The position numbers were made by a program, and so were the translations under genes. A DNA stretch of 64,000 nucleotides from Streptomyces sp. WM4235 (GTDB lineage: Bacteria; Actinomycetota; Actinomycetes; Streptomycetales; Streptomycetaceae): contig NZ_LGDE01000436.1 of the NCBI RefSeq assembly GCF_001279725.1, positions 98,305 to 162,304 on the forward strand. The letters are read 5' to 3'. The notes beneath the pieces were generated by a model. The model had not been told where the DNA came from. It worked only from the letters and a program-made list of their open reading frames with translations, and did not search any database. Below, one piece after another: positions 9,922-23,569 of the stretch. How positions within the stretch are numbered: the first letter of the stretch is position 1; the number at the start of each line of letters is the position of its first letter.

Positions 9922-10311
9922 GGCTACTCCGTAGTCCTGTCTGTTGTGGAAACGCTCTGGCTCCCGGGCGGCTGTGGATCTCTCCACTGCTTCCCTCCGA
10001 CCCACGCGGTCGGGCGTGTCGCACACCCTCTACAGAAAATTCCCATACGGAAATTCCCTCGTCCAAGGGGGTGCGGTCCCAAGACCGCGCTTCGGGGGAG
10101 AAACACCCACCGGGTGCCTGGTCCGCACCGTGCTGACACTTCCCAGAAGATTCCCGTACGTCCGCCCCCATTGCTGCCCTGAGGGGCAGGTAAGGGCGAC
10201 GAGTACTGTGGGACTCGCTTCCGGTCCTCCCGGCGGGAGGCGCGCAGCATCGGCACTCAACCGAGCAACTTGAGTAGTCTGCCATACAAGACACGTACTG
10301 CGCCAATCGGG
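9922..10311 (-). promoter_or_regulatory. Long structured leader of the S10 operon
   Basis: If the promoter at 10318..10345 is used, the mRNA leader is about 390 nt. Visible stems: a 7-bp stem at 10298..10316; GCGGTC/GACCGC at 10073..10088; the shared hairpin at 9997..10021; and GUGGA-GAGA-UCCAC, a 5-bp stem with a GNRA-type tetraloop, nearer the start codon. A GGGAATTT direct repeat occurs around 10035-10060. No ORF here is convincing. Regulation by a ribosomal protein is plausible, not shown. Confidence 0.55.
9997..10021 (-). promoter_or_regulatory. Leader hairpin element, copy 1 (rpsJ)
   Basis: This 25-nt segment is 24/25 identical to 17543..17567 in the rpsL leader. On the transcript it contains CCGACC-GCGTG-GGTCGG, a 6-bp stem with a 5-nt loop, preceded by the conserved CGACAC(G/A)C. 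It lies 75 nt upstream of the rpsJ start. The same position type and sequence in two ribosomal operon leaders suggests a shared RNA-level control element. Confidence 0.65.
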
Positions 10312-10317
10312 CGCAGA

Positions 10318-10345
10318 AGAATACCCCTCCGCGCAGACACGTCAA
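10318..10345 (-). promoter_or_regulatory. Candidate S10 operon promoter
   Basis: On the minus strand TTGACG (10345..10340) is followed after 16 bp by TATTCT (10323..10318), close to the principal sigma factor (HrdB) consensus. The predicted start is near 10311. The 16-bp spacing is one base short of ideal. No better pair was seen in the region. Confidence 0.55.
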
Positions 10346-10383
10346 ACCGTGCCGCGCGACGGGGGTCCGCGCCGGGCCCCTGG

Positions 10384-11580
10384 TCAGGAGCGCGTGACCG
10401 TCCCGCACTCCGACGGAAGCCGCGAGATGTCCTGACTTCGGTCGTATGGATCCGTGCGCGGCCCCGTGGGCTCCGCACCCGGCAGCGCCCGCGCGTCCGA
10501 GCGGAAGGTCGGGTGCAGGTAGCCGGTTCCGCTCCGGTCGCAGTCGTCGTTGCCGGCCGTCTCGGACCACGTGACGATCGTCAGCGTTCCCGGGGTCACC
10601 TCGATCACCCGCGGATCGGACACCGCCACCGTGAGTTCGCGGCGCACGATGGTGCGTGCCACCTCCTGCGAGCCGGGCGCGGCCCGCACCACCGGGTAGA
10701 CGAAGGTGTAGTCGGTGTGCACCAGCACCTCACCCTGACGGGCACTGTCGAACCACATGCGCCCGCGCGTCTTGACGACCTCGCCGTGCGGGCGCACCTC
10801 GGCCGGGTCGAAGCGGCTGAACAGCCAGAGCGGGTCCGCTTCCGCGGAGGGCTTGGCGAGCGCGCGTTCCAACACGCCCCGGCCGGACGGCTGGAGCGGG
10901 TCCAGCAGCTCCAGGGCCGCGCGCGGGTACCCGCCGCGGAGGGTGTTCGGATCCAGGTTGGCCGCCGTCAGCAACTGCCGGGTCCTGGCCAGCCCGTCCG
11001 CCACCTGCTCCCGGGACAGCCCGGCCAGGGCCTTCGCCTCGGGGGCATCGATACCGGCCGCGCCGTCGGCCCACTGAAGGGCCGGGGAGCCCCTGAACGG
11101 CTCCCTCAGGGTCGCCTGGTCCGGGAGCGCCTCGGGGGGAGCCTCCGTGGGCCGCGCCGACTCGGCGGGCAGCGGCGCGGCCGCGGCCGCGCCGCGACCG
11201 GCCTCCCCGGTCAGCCGGTCGATGAGCAGCTCCGGCCGTACGACGACCAGGGCCAGGGCGGCGATGAACACGATGCCCGCGGTCGCCTTGAGGCGCCGGT
11301 TGCCCGTCCGGCCCCCGTCCCGCCCCTGCCACGCGGGCCCGGTCCGCCACCCCTCCGGCTCGGCGGCCCGACGGGCCGCCCGGGCCCGGCGCCCCCGCCA
11401 CCATCCCCGCTCCGCCGCGGCCCGCGCCTCGTCCTCCCGGCGCAGCCGCTCGGTGACCATCCGCGCCCGTGCGGACGGCTCGTGCGGAGCGGCCCCTCCC
11501 CCGGCCCCGGACTCCCGTACGAACCGCTCCCACGCCTCGTCGGAAACGCCCGGTCTGCCGGCGCCGTCGTTGCTGCCCAT
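10384..11580 (-). CDS. Single-pass membrane protein of unknown function
   Basis: 398 residues from ATG at 11580. A charged, Arg/Ala-rich cytoplasmic region (1-105) precedes one membrane segment (about 108-128, TAGIVFIAALALVVV) and an extracellular domain of about 270 residues. The outer part begins with an Ala/Pro linker and contains LSREQVADGLARTRQLLTAANLDP. I do not recognise a named family; it looks like a conserved streptomycete protein. It ends 35 bp upstream of the S10 promoter on the same strand, with no obvious terminator between. The ribosome binding site is weak (GGGGCGGGGAC). Confidence 0.75.
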   Translation of the reverse strand: MGSNDGAGRPGVSDEAWERFVRESGAGGGAAPHEPSARARMVTERLRREDEARAAAERGWWRGRRARAARRAAEPEGWRTGPAWQGRDGGRTGNRRLKATAGIVFIAALALVVVRPELLIDRLTGEAGRGAAAAAPLPAESARPTEAPPEALPDQATLREPFRGSPALQWADGAAGIDAPEAKALAGLSREQVADGLARTRQLLTAANLDPNTLRGGYPRAALELLDPLQPSGRGVLERALAKPSAEADPLWLFSRFDPAEVRPHGEVVKTRGRMWFDSARQGEVLVHTDYTFVYPVVRAAPGSQEVARTIVRRELTVAVSDPRVIEVTPGTLTIVTWSETAGNDDCDRSGTGYLHPTFRSDARALPGAEPTGPRTDPYDRSQDISRLPSECGTVTRS

Positions 11581-11958
11581 GTCCCCGCCCCCGTAAAGAT
11601 CGAACGCATGCGCTGCGGATCCTCGCACACCCCGGACAGCTCGCTCCCACAGGGCCCGAAGGGGGTGCGAACGGTCCGTCCCGGCGTGCGGGTTCGGGGT
11701 TCCCGGAGGAGTCGGCGCCCCGTCCGGTCGCGCCCAACCCATGTGCCCGTAGGGGTGGTTGTCCGAGCCGCCGGCCGAACTCGGGCGCACGCCGCACCGG
11801 GTCGCGAGGGCCACGACGCGGTGGAGCACGTCGCGGTGGGCCACGACGTTTGGTGTAAGTACTCCGGAAGCGAAAGAACCACGCCAGACCCCTCCAGCCT
11901 CCCGCGGGGTGCGTGTCGCTCACACGGGTGAACTACGCCAACCGGGCTGGCTCGCACG

Positions 11959-11993
11959 GGGGTTGTCGGGCATATGCTCGCCGCGACAACCCC
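11959..11993 (+). repeat. Inverted repeat upstream of the HTH gene
   Basis: GGGGTTGTCG at 11959..11968 and its exact complement at 11984..11993. The arms are 25 bp apart centre to centre. It may be an operator for the downstream DNA-binding protein itself or the base of a larger leader structure. Confidence 0.5.
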
Positions 11994-12004
11994 AGACATG
12001 CGTC

Positions 12005-12039
12005 GGCCCCCGACGGGACTCGCAATCCCGGCGGGGGCC
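12005..12039 (+). other. Strong leader hairpin before the HTH gene
   Basis: An 8-bp stem GGCCCCCG/CGGGGGCC (12005..12012 with 12032..12039), one A-G mismatch, then 5 bp (12014..12018 with 12026..12030) and a 7-nt loop. It ends 26 bp before the start codon and 7 bp before the AAGGAAG site, with no T-run after it. A translation or RNA-stability element is more likely than a terminator. Confidence 0.5.
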
Positions 12040-12065
12040 TACCAACAAGGAAGTAGCGCTTCCCG

Positions 12066-12977
12066 ATGGATAGCCAGAAGAGTACCGCCGTCGTGCGCGC
12101 CCCCGGGCGGAATCCGGGCGACACCCCTCGATCAGGTGTCATCCACGTCAACGTCCGCCACACCCGGCGCTTCACCGTGGTCGGCAACCACCTCGCGCAG
12201 CACCCCGAGATGTCGCTCGTCGCGATCGGCCTCGCGGTCCACATCCAGTCGCTGCCGACCGGCGCCCTGATCGGCATCCGGGACCTCGTCCCCCGCTTCC
12301 CCGAGAGCGAGTACCGCATCGCCGCCGCCCTGCGGGAGCTGGAGCTCCACGGGTACCTGGAGCGGACCCGCGTACGGCTCGCCGGCGGCCAGGTCGCCAC
12401 CCGGACCGTGTCCTACAACCGCCCCGGTTGCCTGGCCGAGGCCACGGAACCCGAGACGGCGCCCCCGGCGCCCCCCGTGACACCCCCGACGCCGGCCCGG
12501 CCCTCCCCCGCCCCGGAGGCCCAGGACGCCCGGGAGCCCCGGGAGCCCCAGGACGCCCCACAGCGCCCCGCCCCGCCCCGGCCCGTGAACCCCGACAACC
12601 CCTGGCGCCGCGACGCCGCCACGGCCATCCTGACCGATCTCCGCCGCGCCGACGCCCGGCTCCTGCTCGGCCGGCAGGACATCGAACGGCTCACCCCGGC
12701 CGTCGAGGCCTGGCTGGAGCGCGGGGCCCGACCGGCCGGCATCCTCGCGGTGCTCACCGCCAATCTGCCGCCGCAGCTGCGCAACCCCGCCGGGCTGATC
12801 GCCCACCGGCTCACCGCCCAACTGCCGCCCGCCCTGCCCGACGAAGGCCCCCGCGCGCCCGCCCACGTGCCGCCGGACCCCTTCCAGACCTGCGAGGACG
12901 ACGCCTGCGGCCTCGCCTTCCGGTCACCGGTACCGGGGCTGTGCGGGGAGTGCCGGGCCGGCACGGCCGCCGCCTAG
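12066..12977 (+). CDS. Helix-turn-helix protein with C-terminal Cys cluster
   Basis: 303 residues. The N-terminal part (about 25-115) looks like a winged helix of the replication-initiator or DnaD-like type: LVAIGLAVHIQSLPTGALIG, then RFPESEYRIAAALRELELHGYLERTRVRL, and a basic wing. A Pro/Ala/Glu linker (about 128-175) and a helical region follow. The end has CEDDAC...GLCGECR, four Cys that could bind zinc. I infer a DNA-binding regulator. It stands alone, with two dyads upstream and a shared terminator downstream. AAGGAAG is 12 nt from the ATG, a long spacing. Confidence 0.75.
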   Translation: MDSQKSTAVVRAPGRNPGDTPRSGVIHVNVRHTRRFTVVGNHLAQHPEMSLVAIGLAVHIQSLPTGALIGIRDLVPRFPESEYRIAAALRELELHGYLERTRVRLAGGQVATRTVSYNRPGCLAEATEPETAPPAPPVTPPTPARPSPAPEAQDAREPREPQDAPQRPAPPRPVNPDNPWRRDAATAILTDLRRADARLLLGRQDIERLTPAVEAWLERGARPAGILAVLTANLPPQLRNPAGLIAHRLTAQLPPALPDEGPRAPAHVPPDPFQTCEDDACGLAFRSPVPGLCGECRAGTAAA

Positions 12978-13046
12978 ACCACCCCTCCCCCTGAGGACAA
13001 CCCCTCCCCTTCGCCCCGGGCACGACTTCGCCCCGGATACGACGAA

Positions 13047-13086
13047 GGGCCCCCTCCCCGACGCCGAAGCGTCGGGGAGGGGGCCC
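13047..13086. terminator. Bidirectional terminator between the HTH gene and tuf
   Basis: A perfect 18-bp stem (13047..13064 with 13069..13086) has a 4-nt loop. On the minus strand the loop reads C-UUCG-G, a very stable tetraloop. It is 69 bp after the HTH gene stop and 52 bp after the tuf stop, so it can end both convergent transcripts. Confidence 0.85.
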
Positions 13087-13138
13087 CTCTGTCAAACGTG
13101 GTGCCCGCTCTCGCGAGCCACCAGGTCAGACCGCGAAA

Positions 13139-14332
<1,194 letters not shown>

Positions 14333-14482
14333 GGGGGTCCTCCTGGAGAGTGGTTCTGTACGCCTTACAGATCGGCGCCAGGTGATCTTTGCTGGATAGC
14401 CGGTTCCCCCGGGGCAGCGGGAGGTTTGCTCCTGTTGCCCCAGAGGCTCCGGTGACAAGCCTAAAGCGTGTACTCGGAAGAG
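14333..14482 (-). other. fusA-tuf intergenic region
   Basis: 150 bp. A stem of 13 positions with two A-C mismatches on the transcript (GGGGCAACAGGAG with CTCCCGCTGCCCC) lies near its centre. A separate tuf promoter is known in Streptomyces, but no clear -35/-10 pair was seen here. Confidence 0.4.
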
Positions 14483-16609
14483 TTACTCGCCCTTGGCCTT
14501 CGCGATGATCTCCTCAGCGACGTTCCGGGGAACCTCGGCGTAGGAGTCGAACTGCATCGAGTAGCTGGCGCGACCCGAGGTCTTGCTGCGGAGGTCTCCG
14601 ACGTAGCCGAACATCTCCGAAAGCGGCACGAGGCCCTTCACGATGCGAGCACCGTGACGCTCCTCCATGGCCTGAATCTGGCCACGGCGAGAGTTGATGT
14701 CGCCGATGACCTCACCCATGTAGTCCTCGGGCGTGGTGACCTCAACGGCCATCATCGGCTCAAGGAGCACGGGAGAAGCCTTGCGCGCGGCCTCCTTGAA
14801 GGCCTGCGAACCGGCGATCTTGAACGCGAGTTCGGAGGAGTCGACCTCGTGGTAGCCACCGTCGAGAAGAATGACGCGGACGCCGGTCATCTCGTAGCCG
14901 GCGAGGATGCCGAACTTCATGGCTTCCTGCGCACCGGCATCCACGGAGGGGATGTACTCACGCGGGATACGGCCACCGGTGACCTTGTTCACGAACTCGT
15001 AGGTCGCCTCGCCACCCTCGATGGGCTCGATCGCGATCTGCACCTTGGCGAACTGACCGGTACCACCGGTCTGCTTCTTGTGGGTGTAGTCGTGACGCTC
15101 GACGGTCTTGCGGATCGTCTCGCGGTAGGCCACCTGCGGCTTGCCGACGTTCGCCTCGACCTTGAACTCGCGACGCATGCGGTCGACGAGGATGTCGAGG
15201 TGAAGCTCGCCCATACCACCGATGATGGTCTGGCCGGTCTCCTCGTCCGAGTGAACCTGGAAGGAGGGGTCCTCCTCCGCGAGACGCTGGATGGCAACAC
15301 CCAGCTTCTCCTGGTCACCCTTGGACTTGGGCTCGATGGCGACCTGAATGACCGGGGCCGGGAAGTCCATGGACTCCAGGATGACCGGGTTCTTGTCGTC
15401 ACACAGCGTCTCACCGGTGGTGGTCTGCTTCAGGCCCATGACGGCGACGATGTCGCCGGCGCCCACCGAGTCGATCTCCTCACGCTTGTTCGCGTGCATG
15501 CGGTAGATCTTGCCGATGCGCTCCTTCTTGCCCTTGACGGAGTTCAGCACCGCGGTGCCGGCCTCCAGGCGACCGGAGTAGATCCGGACGAAGGTGAGCT
15601 TGCCGAGGTGCGGGTCGCTCGCGATCTTGAACGCGAGGGCCGACAGCGGCTCGGACTCGGACGGCTTGCGCTTGACCACGACCTCCGGGTCCTTGACGTC
15701 GTGGCCTTCGATGGCCTCGACGTCCAGGGGGGAGGGCAGGTAGCGCACGACGGCGTCGAGCAGGGGCTGAACGCCCTTGTTCTTGAACGCGGTGCCGCAG
15801 AAAACGGGGGTGACGGTGGTGTCGCCGCCCTTGCCGGACGCGATGGTGATACGACGAACAGCGGCGTAGAGCTGCTCCTCGGTGGGCTCGACGCCCTCCA
15901 GGAACAGTTCCATGAGCTCTTCGTCGTTCTCCGCGACGGCCTCGACGAGCTTGCCGCGCCATTCCTCGGCGAGCTCGGTGTGCGAGGCGGGGATGTCGAC
16001 GACGTCGTACATCTCGCCCTTGGAGGCTTCGGCGGACCAGACGAGGGCCTTCATGCGAACCAGGTCGACAACGCCCTGGAAGTCCATCTCGGCGCCGATC
16101 GGGAGCTGCATGACGATCGGGGTCGCGCCGAGGCGGTCCGTGATCATGTCAACGCAGCGGAAGAACTCGGCGCCGGTACGGTCCAGCTTGTTCACGAAGC
16201 AGATGCGCGGCACGCCGTAACGGTCGGCCTGACGCCACACCGTCTCGGACTGCGGCTCGACACCGGCGACACCGTCGAAGACGGTGACGGCGCCGTCGAG
16301 GACGCGGAGCGAACGCTCCACCTCGACGGTGAAGTCGACGTGGCCCGGGGTGTCGATGATGTTGATGGTGTGGTCAACGTCTTCGAGGGGCCAGTGGCAG
16401 GTCGTCGCGGCAGACGTGATGGTGATACCACGCTCCTGCTCCTGCTCCATCCAGTCCATCGTGGCAGCGCCGTCGTGGACCTCACCGATCTTGTAAGACA
16501 CACCGGTGTAGAACAGGATGCGCTCGGTGGTGGTCGTCTTGCCCGCGTCGATGTGGGCCATGATCCCGATGTTGCGGACCTTGGCCAGGTCAAGCGAAGT
16601 GGTAGCCAT
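14483..16609 (-). CDS. fusA: Elongation factor G
   Basis: 708 residues, full length. G1 is AHIDAGKT (18-25), with DTPGH and NKLD following; domains II-V are intact, including the domain IV tip segment around [18 protein letters not shown] catalyses translocation and, with RRF, ribosome recycling. It lies 39 bp after rpsG and before tuf, the standard str operon order. Confidence 0.98.
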   Translation of the reverse strand: MATTSLDLAKVRNIGIMAHIDAGKTTTTERILFYTGVSYKIGEVHDGAATMDWMEQEQERGITITSAATTCHWPLEDVDHTINIIDTPGHVDFTVEVERSLRVLDGAVTVFDGVAGVEPQSETVWRQADRYGVPRICFVNKLDRTGAEFFRCVDMITDRLGATPIVMQLPIGAEMDFQGVVDLVRMKALVWSAEASKGEMYDVVDIPASHTELAEEWRGKLVEAVAENDEELMELFLEGVEPTEEQLYAAVRRITIASGKGGDTTVTPVFCGTAFKNKGVQPLLDAVVRYLPSPLDVEAIEGHDVKDPEVVVKRKPSESEPLSALAFKIASDPHLGKLTFVRIYSGRLEAGTAVLNSVKGKKERIGKIYRMHANKREEIDSVGAGDIVAVMGLKQTTTGETLCDDKNPVILESMDFPAPVIQVAIEPKSKGDQEKLGVAIQRLAEEDPSFQVHSDEETGQTIIGGMGELHLDILVDRMRREFKVEANVGKPQVAYRETIRKTVERHDYTHKKQTGGTGQFAKVQIAIEPIEGGEATYEFVNKVTGGRIPREYIPSVDAGAQEAMKFGILAGYEMTGVRVILLDGGYHEVDSSELAFKIAGSQAFKEAARKASPVLLEPMMAVEVTTPEDYMGEVIGDINSRRGQIQAMEERHGARIVKGLVPLSEMFGYVGDLRSKTSGRASYSMQFDSYAEVPRNVAEEIIAKAKGE

Positions 16610-16648
16610 AAGGCTTCGGTCTTCTCTCGGTCTCGATGTGGGGTGGGA

Positions 16649-17119
16649 CTACCAGCGGTAGTGCGCGAAGGCCTTGTTGGACTCGGCCATCTTGTGCGTG
16701 TCCTCGCGCTTCTTGACGGCAGCGCCAAGACCGTTGGAGGCGTCGAGCAGCTCGTTCATGAGGCGCTCGGTCATGGTCTTCTCACGACGGGCGCGGGAGT
16801 AACCCACGACCCAGCGCAGCGCGAGGGTGGCGGCGCGACCGGGCTTGACCTCGATCGGCACCTGGTAGGTGGCTCCACCGACACGGCGGGACTTGACCTC
16901 GAGCGACGGCTTGACGTTCTCCAGCGCGCGCTTCAGCGTGATGACCGGGTCAGCGCCGGTCTTCTCGCGGAGGCCTTCCATGGCGCCGTAAACGATGCGC
17001 TCGGCGGTGGAGCGCTTGCCGTTCAGGAGGATCTTGTTGATGAGCGACGTCACCAGAGGAGATGCGTAGACCGGGTCGATGATGACCGGGCGCTTCGGGG
17101 CGGGGCCCTTACGAGGCAT
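16649..17119 (-). CDS. rpsG: 30S ribosomal protein S7
   Basis: 156 residues, starting [20 protein letters not shown] and ending [10 protein letters not shown]7 nucleates assembly of the 30S head and contacts E-site tRNA. It starts 2 bp after the rpsL stop. In E. coli S7 is the translational repressor of the str operon. Confidence 0.98.
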   Translation of the reverse strand: MPRKGPAPKRPVIIDPVYASPLVTSLINKILLNGKRSTAERIVYGAMEGLREKTGADPVITLKRALENVKPSLEVKSRRVGGATYQVPIEVKPGRAATLALRWVVGYSRARREKTMTERLMNELLDASNGLGAAVKKREDTHKMAESNKAFAHYRW

Positions 17120-17121
17120 TC

Positions 17122-17493
17122 TTACTTCTCCTTCTTGGCGCCGTAGCGGCTGCGGGCCTGCTTGCGGTTCTTGACAGCCTGGGTGTCAAGCGCACCGCGG
17201 ATGATCTTGTAACGAACACCCGGCAGGTCCTTCACACGGCCACCACGCACGAGCACGATCGAGTGCTCCTGCAGGTTGTGTCCCTCACCCGGAATGTAGG
17301 CCGTGACCTCGATGCCGGAGGTCAGACGCACACGCGCGACCTTACGGAGCGCCGAGTTCGGCTTCTTCGGGGTGGTCGTGAACACTCGCGTGCAGACGCC
17401 GCGACGCTGGGGCGAAGCCTCAAGCGCGGGGGTCTTTGTCTTCTCGACCTTGTCCTGCCGGCCCTTCCGGACCAGCTGCTGGATCGTAGGCAC
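17122..17493 (-). CDS. rpsL: 30S ribosomal protein S12
   Basis: 123 residues from GTG at 17493 ([15 protein letters not shown]), with GGAGAAG upstream. The decoding-centre loops are intact: [13 protein letters not shown] has Lys43, and [10 protein letters not shown] has Lys88, the two residues whose change gives streptomycin resistance in Streptomyces. Both are wild type here. First gene of the str operon; promoter at 17683..17711. Confidence 0.98.
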   Translation of the reverse strand: MPTIQQLVRKGRQDKVEKTKTPALEASPQRRGVCTRVFTTTPKKPNSALRKVARVRLTSGIEVTAYIPGEGHNLQEHSIVLVRGGRVKDLPGVRYKIIRGALDTQAVKNRKQARSRYGAKKEK

Positions 17494-17676
17494 TACTTCT
17501 CCGGTTTCTGTGTGCCGTGTAGTGAAACTAACCTGGAACTCGCCGACCCACGCGGTCGGGTGTGTCGGATCCGGCGGACCTCCGTGCAAGCACGGAAACG
17601 CTTGGATCGCGGTGGCTGATTCGTCCCTCGTGCGGTTGATGGACACGCACGGGAACCAGACACACCCCAGGCACAA
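17494..17676 (-). promoter_or_regulatory. Structured leader of the str operon
   Basis: About 183 nt from the predicted start near 17676. It holds a 7-bp stem at 17581..17596 (TCCGTGC arms) and the hairpin shared with the rpsJ leader at 17543..17567. A GTTTC...GAAAC stem lies closer to the ribosome binding site. In E. coli the str operon is controlled between rpsL and rpsG, so a leader element before rpsL would be different. Confidence 0.55.
17543..17567 (-). promoter_or_regulatory. Leader hairpin element, copy 2 (rpsL)
   Basis: 24/25 identical to 9997..10021. The single difference (A for G on the transcript) is outside the stem, and the CCGACC/GGTCGG stem with the GCGTG loop is unchanged. 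It lies 49 nt upstream of the rpsL start. Confidence 0.65.
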
Positions 17677-17682
17677 GGTATG

Positions 17683-17711
17683 AGCGTACCTACCTCACTC
17701 ACTCCGGTCAA
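17683..17711 (-). promoter_or_regulatory. str operon promoter
   Basis: TTGACC (17711..17706), a 17-bp spacer, then TACGCT (17688..17683) on the minus strand. This is close to the HrdB-type consensus and in the right place for rpsL-rpsG-fusA-tuf. Predicted start near 17676. Confidence 0.75.
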
Positions 17712-17914
17712 AACAAATGCTCCCGGGCACCTTCGTCGCAGGCCCGCGACCTCCCGACCTGCGGACCCCCACGCGGCGCGCCGAGGAGGTGGGAGCGACA
17801 GGGGACGTGAAGTCTAGACTTCTACCCGATCATCCCCGGTCCCGGACGCCGTTCTCGCCCCCTGTGGCACGGCGCGCGGCCGCCGCGGAACGGCCCCGTC
17901 GCGAAAGATCCCGA

Positions 17915-19396
17915 ATGCCGCTCGATTCCATACGAGAACGCCTGCGTCCGCTCGTGGCGTACGCCGCAGTCGTCATCGCCCTCGCCGCCTCGGCCCTGCT
18001 GGCCGTCGGCGCCTTCCTGGGCCTCTACGTCCGCCCCACCTCGGATGACTGGTGCGCCGCCTGGAAGGCCCGCGACATGGGCGTCTTCGGGATCACCGCC
18101 GACTTCTACAACACGCAGAACGGTCGGCTCACCAACGCCTTCATGAGCGGGATCGTCTACTCCGACGGAATCCTCGGCACGAAGGTCCTGCCCACCCTCA
18201 TCATCCTGACGATGGGCGCCGGCCTGGTGATGCTGGCCCGCGTCGGCCTGCGCGCGTTCGGCTGGCAGGTGCCGATCGCGGTGCTGATCGCGGCGTCCGT
18301 CGTGGTGACCGCCCTCTTCTCCTTCGCGGGCACGCGCAACTACCAGGCCCTGCTGTGGGCCCCCGCCACGATCTCGCACACGGTCCCCGCCATCATCGGC
18401 ATCTGGGCCGTGCTGATCGCCGTCTGGGCCGGCCGTTCGGGCCGCGTCTGGCCGCGCCGCCTCGCCCTGGCCGCCGCCGTCGTGATCGGCTTCGGCATCG
18501 GCACCCTGAGCGAGCCCTTCACCATCGTGGGCGGGCTGTTCATGGGCGTGGCCATGCTGCTGAGCATCCCGAAGGTGGGGCTCGCCCGTACCTGGTGGTC
18601 GTTCACCTGGCTCGCCACGTACTGCGTCAGCAGCCTCGTCGGACTGGCCGTGCTGTACACCTCCCCCGGCGCGAAGTGGCGCCGCTCGGTCCAGCCGCCC
18701 TCCGACTCGATGCTCTCCGGGAAGGCCCTGCGCAAGTCCTTCGAGGACTGGGGCAACATCTGGGACGCCATCGGCGGCCAGTGGGCCTACCTCGGCGCCG
18801 TCGCCGCGGGCCTCCTGATCGGTCTGGCCGTCGCGTACCTCTCCCCCACCGGCGCCGAGCGCGTCACCGCGATCCCGGGCCGCCTGAAGGTGCTGCTGAT
18901 CGTCCTGCCGGTGCCGGTCCTGATGCTCGCCTCGTTCGTGGTGGCCATGGCCCTGAACAACGGCTACGGCCCCACCGGCTGGACCTACGCCCGGACCTGG
19001 AACAGTTTCATGGTCCCGTTCCTGATGACCCTGTGCCTGTACGGGATCCTGGCCGGCCGCGCCATCGGCGTCCGGCTCGCCTCCGTCGACCGCGGCAGCC
19101 TGCTCCCGGGCGCCCTCGTCGTGGTCCTCGCCGCCGGGTTCACCGTCGCCTCCGTGGGCGCGCTCGTGCCCGCCGTACAGGAGATGACCAAGGACACCGT
19201 CTACCGCTCCCTGGTGTGGGACAAGCAGGACGCCCGGATCCGCAAGGAGGTCTCCCGCGGTGCGACGGACGTGATGTACAAGCCGTCCTACATCGGGAAG
19301 CTCGCCGAGCCGTACTTCACCAAGAACAAGGACAAGGACTGGGTCGCCCAGTGCGTGTCCAAGTACTACGGCGTCGAGGACATCCACAAGCCCTGA
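17915..19396 (+). CDS. Polytopic membrane protein, DUF6056-like
   Basis: 493 residues from ATG at 17915; longer in-frame starts give an Arg/Pro-rich, unlikely N-terminus. About ten to eleven hydrophobic segments span the protein. The loop after the first segment has SDDWCAAW and YNTQNGRLTN, motifs I associate with the DUF6056 family of membrane proteins (moderate certainty). The family resembles glycosyltransferase-like polytopic proteins in surface polysaccharide loci, but its role is not known. The C-terminal 70 residues lie outside the last segment. It is divergent from rpsL and a monocistronic unit ending at the terminator at 19523. Confidence 0.75.
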   Translation: MPLDSIRERLRPLVAYAAVVIALAASALLAVGAFLGLYVRPTSDDWCAAWKARDMGVFGITADFYNTQNGRLTNAFMSGIVYSDGILGTKVLPTLIILTMGAGLVMLARVGLRAFGWQVPIAVLIAASVVVTALFSFAGTRNYQALLWAPATISHTVPAIIGIWAVLIAVWAGRSGRVWPRRLALAAAVVIGFGIGTLSEPFTIVGGLFMGVAMLLSIPKVGLARTWWSFTWLATYCVSSLVGLAVLYTSPGAKWRRSVQPPSDSMLSGKALRKSFEDWGNIWDAIGGQWAYLGAVAAGLLIGLAVAYLSPTGAERVTAIPGRLKVLLIVLPVPVLMLASFVVAMALNNGYGPTGWTYARTWNSFMVPFLMTLCLYGILAGRAIGVRLASVDRGSLLPGALVVVLAAGFTVASVGALVPAVQEMTKDTVYRSLVWDKQDARIRKEVSRGATDVMYKPSYIGKLAEPYFTKNKDKDWVAQCVSKYYGVEDIHKP

Positions 19397-19522
19397 CACC
19401 CGGCCGAGGCTCTGGCCCCGCGGCCGCCACCCGGCGCCTCTCCCGGACTCCCGGGGGGGCGCCGGCGTCGTACGGCCCCCCGTGCGGCCCCCCGGACGGG
19501 AAGGCCTCCCCCTGACACGAAG

Positions 19523-19560
19523 AAGCCCCCCGCCGCTCCTCTCGGAGCGACGGGGGGCTT
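19523..19560. terminator. Bidirectional terminator between the membrane protein gene and rpoC
   Basis: A 10-bp stem AAGCCCCCCG/CGGGGGGCTT (19523..19532 with 19551..19560), one mismatch, then 6 bp (19534..19539 with 19544..19549) and a TCTC loop. T-rich sequence follows on both strands. It serves the two convergent genes. Confidence 0.85.
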
Positions 19561-19572
19561 TCTCGGTGACCC

Positions 19573-23472
<3,900 letters not shown>

Positions 23473-23531
23473 TGTGCGTCAATCCCTCTTTCGGGGTCGA
23501 GTCTCAATCATGGTCTGAACGGTCCCGGGGA

Positions 23532-23563
23532 TGACGGGGGGCTCTTGAGCGAGCCCCCCGTCA
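23532..23563 (-). other. Hairpin between rpoB and rpoC
   Basis: A perfect 13-bp stem (23532..23544 with 23551..23563) with a TTGAGC loop starts 7 bp after the rpoB stop. A T-run is absent on the minus strand. It may stabilise the rpoB message or adjust the beta to beta-prime ratio. Confidence 0.55.
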
Positions 23564-23569
23564 GGCCCG

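Larger units (their letters stand above)
11581..12065 (+). other. Divergent intergenic region with two strong dyads
   Basis: 485 bp between the minus-strand membrane protein and the plus-strand helix-turn-helix gene. A 10-bp perfect inverted repeat with 15-bp spacing lies at 11959..11993, with CATATG in the spacer, and a long hairpin at 12005..12039. No clear -35/-10 pair was found and no ORF looks real. Confidence 0.5.

Noticed and set aside
10030..10065. SigR-type promoter (GGAAT...GTT) in the rpsJ leader
   Set aside because: The GGGAATTT repeats resemble the -35 part, but the -10 GTT is not found at the required 16-19 bp spacing.
230..11923. Many long open frames on the opposite strand and in other frames of the ribosomal and unknown genes
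   Set aside because: They are Arg/Ala/Pro-rich, without conserved motifs, a typical shadow effect of GC-rich codon bias, and they overlap genes with clear family assignments.
12005..12039. Terminator for an upstream plus-strand gene
   Set aside because: No plus-strand gene precedes it within 1 kb, and no T-run follows; it is closer to a leader hairpin.
13040..13090. Small RNA gene between the HTH gene and tuf
   Set aside because: The perfect 18-bp stem with a tetraloop between convergent genes is fully explained as a bidirectional terminator.
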